Shown here piece after piece: positions 1-5,524 of a stretch of 6,288 bases of DNA. The stretch is taken from the NCBI GenBank assembly GCA_927911515.1, contig CAKMQH010000306.1, positions 1 to 6,288 of the forward strand, in the 5' to 3' direction. The notes beneath the pieces were generated by a model. That model was not told where the DNA came from. It saw only the letters and a program-made list of their open reading frames with translations, and made no database searches. The stretch is from an uncultured Neisseria sp. GTDB lineage: Bacteria > Pseudomonadota > Gammaproteobacteria > Burkholderiales > Neisseriaceae. Position 1 is the stretch's first letter; each line of letters starts with the position of its first letter. The translations under genes were made by a program, and so were the position numbers.

Positions 1-134
1 CGATTTCCGGAACATCAGTGATCGGGAGATACGCAGAGTTCGAGATGAGTTGAACCACCGGCCAAGAAAAAACACTTGGCTACGAAACGCCAAGTGTTTT
101 ATTCTTGAATCTGTTCAAACCACTGATACACTAG
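1..134 (+). pseudogene. IS30-family transposase, C-terminal end, frame broken at an A6 run
   Basis: Only the last ~44 codons are in the window. From base 2 the frame reads DFRNISDREIRRVRDELNHR and then PRK, and after a one-base shift it continues TLGYETPSVLFLNLF and ends at TAG 132-134. The string N.RPRKTLGYETP is the hallmark C-terminal end of IS30-family (IS1655-like in Neisseria) DDE transposases, which cut and join the ends of the insertion sequence. The catalytic acidic residues lie upstream, outside the window. The A run at 67-72 has six A where the family reading needs five. Without the shift the frame runs on to TAA 188-190 with an unrelated tail. This could be a real inactivating indel or a sequencing error. 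The family assignment is from memory of the motif and is fairly secure; the exact IS name is not. Confidence 0.75.
69..100 (-). terminator. Hairpin inside the transposase 3' end, terminator-like on the - strand
   Basis: AAAACACTTGGC (69-80) and GCCAAGTGTTTT (89-100) form a perfect 12-bp inverted repeat with an 8-nt loop. On the - strand the stem is followed by the complement of A67-A68, so the transcript has a run of six U at the stem end, the form of an intrinsic terminator. It would stop transcription coming from the ABC exporter side from entering the IS. Only 5 of the 12 pairs are G-C, so strength is uncertain. Confidence 0.4.
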
Positions 135-247
135 TGTTGCACTTGAAATCCGAATCCAAGGACCTTTCCATCCTTCGGTCAGATTCGTAATTTATAACCA
201 AAAAGAAGGGCGCAATCTTGCACCCTATCGAGATGATTTTGAACTGG

Positions 248-288
248 GGTCGTCTGAAATTCAAAACCGGATTTTCAGACGACCTTTT
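248..288 (+). terminator. Inverted DUS pair, hairpin with T run
   Basis: GGTCGTCTGAAA (248-259) and its reverse complement (273-284) form a perfect 12-bp stem with a 13-nt loop, followed by TTTT at 285-288. The right arm is a full 12-mer DUS; the left arm has G instead of A at its first base. Inverted DUS pairs are well known in Neisseria as combined uptake signals and transcription terminators. It lies beyond the end of the exporter gene on the - strand, but its T run faces the + direction, so it more clearly ends transcripts leaving the IS. Confidence 0.7.
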
Positions 289-292
289 ATTT

Positions 293-315
293 GCCCGCTT
301 TATCGGGCGGTTTTT
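293..315 (+). terminator. Small GC hairpin followed by T5
   Basis: GCCCG (293-297) pairs with CGGGC (304-308) across a 6-nt loop, and GG plus TTTTT (311-315) follows. It resembles a short intrinsic terminator in the + direction, back to back with the DUS hairpin. It begins about 25 bp beyond the exporter stop codon, so it may also protect the 3' end of that transcript. Confidence 0.4.
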
Positions 316-339
316 AATGTTCCCAATCGACGTGTTCGC

Positions 340-2163
340 TCAAAAACCGCCGCTTTGGTGCGCCCAAAGTTTGGCGTACAGACCTTGTTTCTCGAGCAAC
401 TCGGTGTGGCTGCCTTCTTCGATGATGCGGCCTTTATCCAAGACGATGAGCCTGTCCATCGCGGCGATGGTGGAGAGGCGGTGGGCGATGGCGATGACGG
501 TTTTGCCATCCATCATTTTGTCGAGGCTTTCTTGGATGGCGGCTTCGACCTCGGAGTCGAGCGCGCTGGTGGCTTCGTCGAGCAGCAGGATCGGCGCGTC
601 TTTGAGCATGACGCGGGCGATGGCGATGCGTTGGCGCTGGCCGCCGGAAAGTTTCACGCCGCGTTCGCCGACGTGGGCGTCATAGCCGCGCCGCCCTTTG
701 GCATCAGAAAGGTTGGGGATGAAGTCGGCGGCTTCGGCGCGTTCGGCGGCGGAAATCATTTCGGCGTCGGTGGCATCGGGGCGGCCGTAAACGATGTTGT
801 CGCGCACGGAACGGTGCAGCAGCGAGGTGTCTTGCGTGACCAGACCGATTTGGGCGCGCAGGCTTTCTTGGGTCACGCTGTCGACGTTTTGCCCGTCAAT
901 CGAAATCGTGCCGCTTTGCGGTTCGTAGAAGCGCAAAAGCAGGTTGACGATGGTGGATTTGCCCGCGCCGCTGCGTCCGATCAAGCCGACTTTTTCGCCG
1001 GCGGATGGTCAGGTTGAAGCCGTTGAGCAGCGGTTTGCCGGCTTCGTAGGAGAAATCGACGTGTTCAAACTTGATTTCGCCTTGCGACACTTTCAGCGGC
1101 AGGGCTTTCGGTTTGTCGAGAATGGTGTGCGGTTTGGACAGGGTTGCCATGCCGTCGCCGACGGTGCCGATGTTTTCAAACAAGCGGGCGGATTCCCACA
1201 TGATGTATTGCGACAAACCGTTGACGCGCAAAGCCATGGCGGTGGCGGTGGCAACTGCGCCGACGCCGACTTGTCCGTGATACCAAAGCCAGATGCCCAG
1301 CGCGGTCGTGCCGGCGGTCAGCGAGCTGTTAACGATGAAGCTGCATGTGTGCAGGAGCGTCGCCAAACGCATTTGGGCGTGTACCGTAACCATAAATTCT
1401 TCCATCGACTGCTTGGCATAAGCCGCTTCGCGCGCGCCGTGGGAGAAGAGTTTGACGGTGGTGATGTTGGAATAGGCGTCGGTAATGCGGCCGGTCATCA
1501 GCGAGCGCGCATCCGCCTGACGCGCGGCGGTTTTGCCGAGCTTGGGAATCAGGAAACGCATAATCAGGGCGAAGCCGATAATCCAGCCGATAAAGGGCAG
1601 CAGCAGCCAGCCGTCGAACGAAATCAGAATCACGCCGGATGTGATGAAATACACCAGCACATACACAACCATGTCGGCAACCGTCATCACCACGTCGCGC
1701 ATCGCCAGCGCGGTCTGCATGACTTTGGCGGACACGCGGCCGGCAAATTCGTCCTGATAAAACCGAGGCTTTGCCCCAGCATCAGACGGTGGAAATTCCA
1801 GCGCAGGCGCATGGGGAACACGCCTTGCAGGGTTTGCAGACGCACATTGGACGCGAGGAAGGTCCAGAGGGCGAAAAACACCATCATCCCCGCCATCGCC
1901 GTCAACGCCCAGCCTTTTTCAGCAAACAGGGTCGCGGGCGTGTATTTGCCGAGCCAGTCCACGACTTTGCCCATAAATTGAAACAGCAGGGCTTCCATGA
2001 TGCCGATACCGGCGGTAAACACCGCCAAAACGGCAATCCATTTGCGCAAGCCTTCGATATTGCTCCAGACAAACCGCCACAGCCCTTTTTCAGGCGTTTT
2101 CGGGGCGGCTTCGGGATAGGGGTCGATTCGGGATTCGAACCATGAGAATATTTTTTGAATCAT
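340..2163 (-). pseudogene. ABC exporter, fused membrane + ATPase (MsbA/VcaM-like ABCB type), two frame lesions
   Basis: With both lesions repaired the gene encodes 608 aa, the usual size of a half-transporter that dimerises in the inner membrane and exports lipids or drugs using ATP. Six hydrophobic segments lie near residues 42-65, 84-106, 158-180, 186-205, 270-292 and 299-321. The ATPase domain has Walker A GRSGAGKST (397-405), Q-loop Q445, signature LSGGQ (506-510), Walker B ILLLDE (526-531), the SALD D-loop and switch H562. Lesion 1: the T run after MLGQSLGF has four T instead of five (+ strand A 1759-1762); the expected YQDEFAGRV is found one frame over. Lesion 2: a CG is missing near 1001-1004, just before Walker A, where TIRAGEKVG is expected. 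The two deletions sum to three, so frames one and three match, but the ~250 codons between are out of frame and the literal product stops early, at 1687. The start ATG has no clear Shine-Dalgarno sequence; an in-frame stop lies 10 codons upstream. Substrate is unknown. Confidence 0.85.
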
Positions 2164-2191
2164 TGTATTGTTTTGATTGAGATAGAGTGGA

Positions 2192-2230
2192 TTTCAGACG
2201 ACCTCTACGGTGGGGACAGGTCGTCTGAAA
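2192..2230. terminator. Inverted DUS pair upstream of the ABC exporter
   Basis: TTTCAGACGACCT (2192-2204) and AGGTCGTCTGAAA (2218-2230) form a perfect 13-bp stem with a 13-nt loop; both arms contain the full 12-mer DUS. There is no T run on either side, so termination would be weak. It sits only 28 nt upstream of the exporter start, so a transcript starting upstream would carry this hairpin in its 5' leader. Confidence 0.65.
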
Positions 2231-2319
2231 ACAAGTATCGTGAGTTAAAGGCATTATTTTACGGGAAAAACGGCGGGAAGACACCGTAAGAACGTCGGGA
2301 CGGACAAAGTGACGTGATT

Positions 2320-2430
2320 TATAGTGGATTAAATTTAAACCAGTACGGCGTTGCCTCGCCTTGCCGTACTATCTATCTGTACTGTCTGCGGCTTCGTCGC
2401 CTTGTCCTGATTTAAATTTAATCCACTATA
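2320..2430. repeat. Correia element (CREE), short form, 111 bp
   Basis: Perfect 20-bp terminal inverted repeats starting TATAGTGGATTAAATTTAAA lie at 2320-2339 and 2411-2430. The interior carries the typical Correia sequences CCAGTACGGCGTTGCCTCG and CTGCGGCTTCGTCGCC, and an inner stem AGTACGGC/GCCGTACT at 2342-2349/2363-2370. Full-length elements are about 155 bp; this matches the ~105-110 bp form that lacks the internal ~50 bp with the IHF site. These non-autonomous elements insert at TA, and TA is present at both outer ends. They are known to supply outward promoters and, when transcribed, to be cut by RNase III. Both outer 20-bp ends are of the same (alpha-like) sequence here. Confidence 0.93.
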
Positions 2431-2432
2431 GA
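2402..2432 (+). promoter_or_regulatory. Possible outward promoter at the right end of the Correia element
   Basis: TTGTCC (2402-2407) is followed by TATAGA (2427-2432) with a 19-nt spacer, or by ACTATA (2425-2430) with 17 nt. Outward promoters at Correia ends are described in pathogenic Neisseria. Here it would run antisense into the 3' end of the 106-aa gene. A matching TATAAA occurs at the other end on the - strand, pointing at the exporter, but without a good -35 box. Confidence 0.3.
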
Positions 2433-2435
2433 AAG

Positions 2436-2447
2436 AGGTCGTCTGAA
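2436..2447 (+). repeat. Single DUS 12-mer
   Basis: An exact AGGTCGTCTGAA lies 5 bp beyond the Correia element and 37 bp beyond the end of the 106-aa gene. It has no inverted partner nearby, so it is an uptake signal without a terminator hairpin. Confidence 0.85.
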
Positions 2448-2484
2448 ACAGCGTGCCGATAAGGAATACGGTTTTTATCCGTCC

Positions 2485-2805
2485 TTATATGGTCAAATCG
2501 CCGCTGAAATCGGTATCAAACCCATCGGCGTACCGGCTTATATCCATTCCAATTTTATTTTGAACGGACTGAAGCCAAAAAACAAAACCGAAAAAAATGT
2601 GCTTGTTCTCAGGCGTCACACCGAATATGCCGTCACTTTGATGCGAAATCTGCAGATCACCCAATATAGACAAGAAGCTGTCCAGATTTTGCCTGATGTC
2701 TTCTATCTCGCTTTTTTGAAGTTCCTCAATCAACAGGACTTCATTATCCAGACCAATAATGGTAGGCAACTGGGTCAGTTTTTCATAAATCGCTTTCACA
2801 GACAT
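2485..2805 (-). CDS. Hypothetical protein, 106 aa
   Basis: I do not recognise this protein. It begins MSVKAIYEKLTQLPTI and is leucine/isoleucine-rich and acidic, with a likely helical N-terminal half (residues ~1-50) and an aromatic stretch HIFFGFVFWLQS near residues 69-80. It has no signal peptide, and the aromatic stretch is too short and mixed for a confident membrane segment, so it is probably cytoplasmic. The ATG lies 3 nt after the stop codon of the upstream lipoprotein gene, and no Shine-Dalgarno sequence is visible before it, so translation is probably coupled to that gene. Codon use looks less GC-rich than the neighbouring genes. The size and context would fit a small accessory or immunity-type protein, but that is a guess with no motif behind it. 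Confidence 0.75.
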   Translation of the reverse strand: MSVKAIYEKLTQLPTIIGLDNEVLLIEELQKSEIEDIRQNLDSFLSILGDLQISHQSDGIFGVTPENKHIFFGFVFWLQSVQNKIGMDISRYADGFDTDFSGDLTI

Positions 2806-2808
2806 TTT

Positions 2809-3063
2809 TCAATACCGGTAAACCCGACGCGCGGGATACGGGCGCGGGTAAGGCGGGTAGGGATAGCCGTAGCGGTGTACCGGCTCGCTGTCCTGATAAA
2901 TGACGGTCGTTCCCGGCGGGGCATTGACGGTAACGGTTTTGTTGATGGTGGTTTGGGAATGGACGGGCAGGTCGAGGACGGCGGTGCGCCCGTATGGGGT
3001 TTCGGTGTAGAAACAGCCGCAAAGTGCGGTCAGCGTGAAGGCGTAGAGTAGGGGCTTCTTCAT
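2809..3063 (-). CDS. Small lipoprotein with Tyr/Pro-rich tail, 84 aa
   Basis: The N-terminus MKKPLLYAFTLTALCGC has a lysine pair, a hydrophobic core and a lipobox LCGC with C17 as the likely acylated residue, so the mature protein (68 aa) should be membrane-anchored. The middle (residues ~28-58) is threonine/valine-rich and resembles a beta-strand segment. The last ~21 residues are tyrosine, proline and arginine repeats (YGYPYPPYPRPYP). The start is supported by a Shine-Dalgarno AAGGA 5 nt upstream. It forms a two-gene unit with the 106-aa gene 3 nt downstream. Function is unknown. C15 could be the lipidated residue instead, but L-C-G-C fits the lipobox better. Confidence 0.8.
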   Translation of the reverse strand: MKKPLLYAFTLTALCGCFYTETPYGRTAVLDLPVHSQTTINKTVTVNAPPGTTVIYQDSEPVHRYGYPYPPYPRPYPARRVYRY

Positions 3064-3091
3064 GGATTTCCTTCATTCAAAACGAAACGGT

Positions 3092-3160
3092 AAGGGGTCG
3101 TCTGAAAACACGGTTTCGATAAGTTGGAAGCCGTTTTTGGGTTTTCAGACGACCCTTTTT
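3092..3160 (+). terminator. Inverted DUS pair with 31-nt loop and T5
   Basis: GGGTCGTCTGAAAAC (3095-3109) pairs perfectly with GTTTTCAGACGACCC (3141-3155) over 15 bp, followed by TTTTT (3156-3160). Both arms hold 11 of the 12 DUS bases. The loop holds a further weak stem (ACGGTTT/AAGCCGT). It lies just upstream of the lipoprotein gene, so it insulates that gene from + strand transcripts and possibly from thiB read-through. Any lipoprotein promoter must lie within the ~30 bp between it and the start, or transcripts must pass through it. Confidence 0.65.
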
Positions 3161-3206
3161 ATAGCCAACATCCTTAACTTTAAATACGGCATATCGTCAA
3201 ATTCCG

Positions 3207-3252
3207 TCATTCCCGCCCCCGCCTACGCGAGGACAGGCTACGGCGGGAATGA
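3207..3252. repeat. dRS3-like inverted repeat
   Basis: TCATTCCCGCC (3207-3217) and GGCGGGAATGA (3242-3252) form a perfect 11-bp inverted repeat with a 24-nt interior, which holds a smaller GCCT/AGGC stem. The ATTCCC...GGGAAT ends match the neisserial dRS3 repeat, but that repeat is about 20 bp in meningococci, so this is a longer variant. dRS3 copies are known insertion and recombination sites in Neisseria. Confidence 0.6.
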
Positions 3253-3326
3253 TAGCAACCAATAAGTTGCGTATCGAAAATAAAGTCATTTGCCTATATC
3301 CAGCCGACGGGATAAGGCGGCAGATT

Positions 3327-3338
3327 TTCAGACGACCT
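3327..3338 (-). repeat. Single DUS 12-mer downstream of thiB
   Basis: An exact reverse-complement copy (TTCAGACGACCT) begins 6 nt beyond the thiB stop codon on the - strand. There is no inverted partner close by; the nearest DUS arms form their own hairpin at 3095-3155. Confidence 0.85.
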
Positions 3339-3344
3339 TCCCGC

Positions 3345-4345
3345 TTACCTTAACACGGCCTTCGTCCAGCGGCTGACCCATTGTTTCTGTTTGGTGTCGA
3401 TGTCGTTGCGGCTGGGCGAGTCGGTTTGTTTCGGTGCTTGGGCGAACTCGAACACTTTGGGCAGCGGCGTGTTTTCACGGCGGGATAGACCCACATTTCG
3501 GTCGGCAGGGCTTTTTGCACTTCGCCGCTTTGCAGCCACTGTACGAGTTTCGCCGCCAGCTCGGGCTGTTTCGCGCCTTTCAAGACTGCCGCGCCTTCTA
3601 CTTGTCGGAACACGCCGCCTTTGAGGAAGAGGTTGCCGGTCGGCGGCACGCTGTATTTGCCTTTGGAGTAGTGGACTTCGGCAGCGGGGCTGGCGGCGTA
3701 GCTGACGACGAGCGGATACGCGCCGCCGTTTTGGGTGAAGTCGGTGTAATAGGCTTCACTCCAGCCTTTGGCAACTTTCACGCCGTTTTGACGCATCTGC
3801 GCCCACCATTTGAACGCGCCCTCTTCGCCCATGCCGCCGATGTTCGCCATCAGGAAGGCAAGTCCGGGCGAGGACGTGGCGGGCGACGGCGTAACCAGCA
3901 GGTTTTTATATTCGGGGCGGGTCAGATCCTGCAAGGTTTTGGGCAGCGGCAGTTTTTTCTGTTCAAACCATTTTTTGTCGTAGTTGAGGGTAACGTAGCC
4001 GTAATTGACTGCCGCGATAACGGGCATCCCCGCTGAAACGGGTGCGGATTTGGGCTGCGCCGCCGCCAGTATGCCTGCTTCGCGCGCTTTGCCGATGTTG
4101 GCGTTGTCCAAACCGTACACCGCGTCGGCAATCGGGTTTGCCTTGCTGAGAATCAGCTTGTTGAGCATTTCGTTGCCGCTGCCCGCTTTGATGACGGAGA
4201 CTTTGGCATCGTTGGCTTTTTCAAACTGCGCGATGGCGGATTGGGGCAGGCTGAAGGATTTATGCACGGTAAGGCGCACTTCGGTCTGGGCGGATAAGTT
4301 TGCCGAAGCCAGCAAGAGGGCGAGGGCGGATAATTTCAGTTTCAT
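3345..4345 (-). pseudogene. thiB: Thiamine ABC transporter substrate-binding protein ThiB (TbpA), one frame lesion near the 3' end
   Basis: With one A restored the protein is 333 aa, close to E. coli ThiB (about 327). Residues 1-19 are a signal peptide (MKLKLSALALLLASANLSA), so it acts in the periplasm, binding thiamine and its phosphates for an inner-membrane ThiPQ permease. Family landmarks are DAVYGLDNANI (74-84), SSPGLAFL (158-165), KGWSEAY (193-199) with W195, LVVSYAASP (212-220) and PTEMWVYPAV (281-290) with W285; the tryptophans fit the aromatic ligand pocket of the family. After K291 the run has four A where five are needed (+ strand T 3472-3475). The correct tail, NTPLPKVFEFAQAPKQ onward and ending WTKAVLR, reads in the next frame to TAA at 3345. 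Unrepaired, the tail is unrelated and the frame stays open at least to 3350. Start supported by AAAGG 7 nt upstream. No thiP or thiQ gene is in the window. Confidence 0.85.
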
Positions 4346-4377
4346 TCTCTAACCTTTGTACGGGTAAAATACGAAAC

Positions 4378-4386
4378 ATCATAACA
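4378..4386 (-). promoter_or_regulatory. Possible extended -10 promoter for thiB
   Basis: Read on the - strand, TGTTATGAT is a TGn extended -10 element ending 32 nt before the thiB start codon. No good -35 box is visible, as is usual for extended -10 promoters. The whole divergent gap to the HAD gene is 62 bp (4346-4407), so the promoters of both genes must overlap. A TPP riboswitch (about 100 nt) does not fit in this gap. Confidence 0.4.
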
Positions 4387-4407
4387 AAATCCGCACCAAC
4401 ACACGAC

Positions 4408-5064
4408 ATGAACCTTTCCCCCGTTTGGCTCTTTGACCTCGACAACACGCTGCACAACGCCGATGCAGGCATTTTTTACATCATCAACCGCGCCATGACC
4501 GACTACATGGCACAACGCCTCAAGCTCTCCGAAGAAGCGGCATCCGACCTGCGTCAGGACTATTGGCACCGATACGGCGCAACGCTTGCCGGCCTGCAAA
4601 TCCACCATCCCGAAATCGACATCCGCGAGTTTCTGCGCGAAAGCCATCCCATCGCGCAAATCTTGGCAAAATTGGAGGGCATGGAGGGAACCGAAAGCGT
4701 TTTAGGTCGTCTGAAAGGACGCAAAGCCGTTTTTTCCAACGGCCCTTCGTTTTACGTCCGCGCCATCATCGGGGCATTGGGTTTGGAAAACCGTTTTGAC
4801 GCACTTCTCGGCACGGACGACTTCGGGCTGCGCTACAAGCCCGACCCGCAAGCCTACCTGACCGTCTGCCGCCTGCTCGACGCTGCGCCCGAACAGTGCA
4901 TCATGATAGACGACAGCGCGGACAACCTGCACCAAGCCAAAGAGCTGGGCATGAAAACCGTATGGTTCGGTAACAAAGCCCATCCCCTGCCCTTTACCGA
5001 CGCCGTTGCAAAAGATATGCATGCGCTCGCCGAATGTGCCGAAAAGCTGTCGGCACTCGTCTGA
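4408..5064 (+). CDS. HAD-family phosphatase, pyrimidine 5'-nucleotidase-like, 218 aa
   Basis: All four HAD motifs are present: motif I DLDNT with nucleophile D10 and D12, motif II S110 in VFSNG, motif III K144 in RYKPDP, and motif IV MIDDS with D168 and D169. The cap between residues ~20 and 95 is helical (subfamily IA). The overall pattern, especially LFDLDNTLHNADAG and FSNGP, is that of the YjjG/Sdt1-like pyrimidine 5'-nucleotidases, which dephosphorylate nucleoside monophosphates in the cytoplasm; the true substrate may differ. I chose ATG 4408 because family homology begins there; the frame is open further upstream, but that stretch overlaps thiB on the other strand. No strong Shine-Dalgarno is visible. 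The gene carries an internal DUS at 4704-4715, and its stop codon lies within a DUS-like sequence. Divergent from thiB. Confidence 0.88.
   Translation: MNLSPVWLFDLDNTLHNADAGIFYIINRAMTDYMAQRLKLSEEAASDLRQDYWHRYGATLAGLQIHHPEIDIREFLRESHPIAQILAKLEGMEGTESVLGRLKGRKAVFSNGPSFYVRAIIGALGLENRFDALLGTDDFGLRYKPDPQAYLTVCRLLDAAPEQCIMIDDSADNLHQAKELGMKTVWFGNKAHPLPFTDAVAKDMHALAECAEKLSALV
4704..4715 (+). repeat. DUS 12-mer inside the HAD phosphatase gene
   Basis: An exact AGGTCGTCTGAA lies within the codons for GRLKG (residues ~100-104). Intragenic uptake sequences are common in Neisseria but less so than intergenic ones; this stretch between cap and core tolerates the encoded residues. Confidence 0.85.
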
Positions 5065-5070
5065 AACCTT

Positions 5071-5076
5071 TACAAT
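5071..5076 (+). promoter_or_regulatory. Possible -10 box for the 96-aa lipoprotein gene
   Basis: TACAAT, within TTTACAATATCGG, lies 7 bp after the HAD stop codon and 50 bp before the lipoprotein start. No convincing -35 hexamer is found 16-18 bp upstream, so read-through from the HAD gene is equally possible. Confidence 0.28.
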
Positions 5077-5126
5077 ATCGGGTTTGAACAACGGCACCAA
5101 GCCGCCCGACAACAAGGACAACCATC

Positions 5127-5417
5127 ATGCGATACACCGCCCTCATCCTCGCCGCCGCAGCCGCCCTGACCGGCTGTACCTGGGAAACCTACCAAAACGA
5201 ATCCGGCCACACCTCCCTGCGCCCCAAATACGAAAAAGGCACGCGCATCTATTACGAAGACGGCACCTACTCGCGCGATATGCGTTACAACCAATACCGC
5301 CCCGAACGCCGCACCCTCAAACCGCTGCACGGCGACCAAGAAAATGTACGCGGCACGACATGGAACAAACCCCAAGGTGCCGGACAAGCCGCGCCCGAAA
5401 CACAAACTGAAGAATAA
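5127..5417 (+). CDS. Small lipoprotein, 96 aa
   Basis: MRYTALILAAAAALTGC is a clear lipoprotein signal with lipobox LTGC and acylated C17; the residue after the cysteine is T, so outer-membrane sorting is likely by the usual +2 rule. The mature part is hydrophilic and tyrosine/arginine-rich (KYEKGTRIYYEDGTYSRDMRY, in residues 34-54), with a glutamine/glutamate-rich end. I recognise no domain. Shine-Dalgarno AAGGA lies 8 nt before the ATG. It follows the HAD gene by 62 bp on the same strand and is followed by a DUS hairpin. The next gene encodes a second small lipoprotein with a very similar signal sequence. Confidence 0.82.
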   Translation: MRYTALILAAAAALTGCTWETYQNESGHTSLRPKYEKGTRIYYEDGTYSRDMRYNQYRPERRTLKPLHGDQENVRGTTWNKPQGAGQAAPETQTEE

Positions 5418-5427
5418 TCCGCCCGCA

Positions 5428-5467
5428 GAGGTCGTCTGAAACCGTCTTTTCCGTTTCAGACGACCTC
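5428..5467. terminator. Inverted DUS pair between the two lipoprotein genes
   Basis: GAGGTCGTCTGAAAC (5428-5442) and GTTTCAGACGACCTC (5453-5467) form a perfect 15-bp stem with a 10-nt loop, starting 10 bp after the first lipoprotein stop codon. Both arms include the full DUS. There is no T run after it, so it may only partly stop transcription into the next gene. Confidence 0.7.
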
Positions 5468-5524
5468 AAACATAACCGCCATCCCGTTCGTCCCACATCT
5501 GCCGTCCTTCACAAGGAGAAAACC

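Larger units (their letters stand above)
1..160 (+). mobile_element. Right-hand end of an IS30-family insertion sequence (boundary approximate)
   Basis: The transposase stop codon at 132-134 is followed directly by TGTTGCACTTGAAATCCG (from 135), placed and composed as expected for the terminal inverted repeat of an IS30-type element, which usually sits just after the transposase gene. The left end is outside the window, so the repeat and any target duplication cannot be matched and the boundary near 155-160 is an estimate. Between here and the DUS hairpin at 248 I see no gene, only an imperfect small hairpin at 207-226 (AGGGCGCAA against TTGCACCCT). Confidence 0.5.
2164..2484. other. Gene-free intergenic region of 321 bp
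   Basis: Between the exporter start and the end of the 106-aa gene lie, in order, a DUS hairpin (2192-2230), about 90 bp with no recognisable feature, a Correia element (2320-2430) and a single DUS (2436-2447). I find no convincing coding sequence on either strand. No strong promoter for the exporter is visible apart from possible Correia-derived ones. Confidence 0.7.

Noticed and set aside
67..80. Classical -1 programmed frameshift in the transposase
   Set aside because: The -1 frame ends within 12 codons in unrelated sequence; the family tail needs a +1 shift, so the heptamer is probably a coincidence.
355..1981. Long open frames on the + strand across the ABC exporter
   Set aside because: They are antisense to a gene with clear ABC transporter motifs, have odd composition (Gly/Ala/Phe/Asp or His/Gln/Arg-rich) and no ribosome site; they result from the GC-rich codon use of the real gene.
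3434..4036. A 200-codon open frame on the + strand inside thiB
   Set aside because: Antisense to thiB, whose protein matches the ThiB family along its length; no ribosome site and no recognisable protein.
4300..4407. Longer N-terminus for the HAD phosphatase starting at 4300
   Set aside because: The added residues overlap the thiB signal peptide on the other strand, and HAD homology starts at the ATG at 4408.
4346..4407. TPP riboswitch upstream of thiB
   Set aside because: The gap is only 62 bp and shows no thi-box sequence such as CUGAGA in the right setting.
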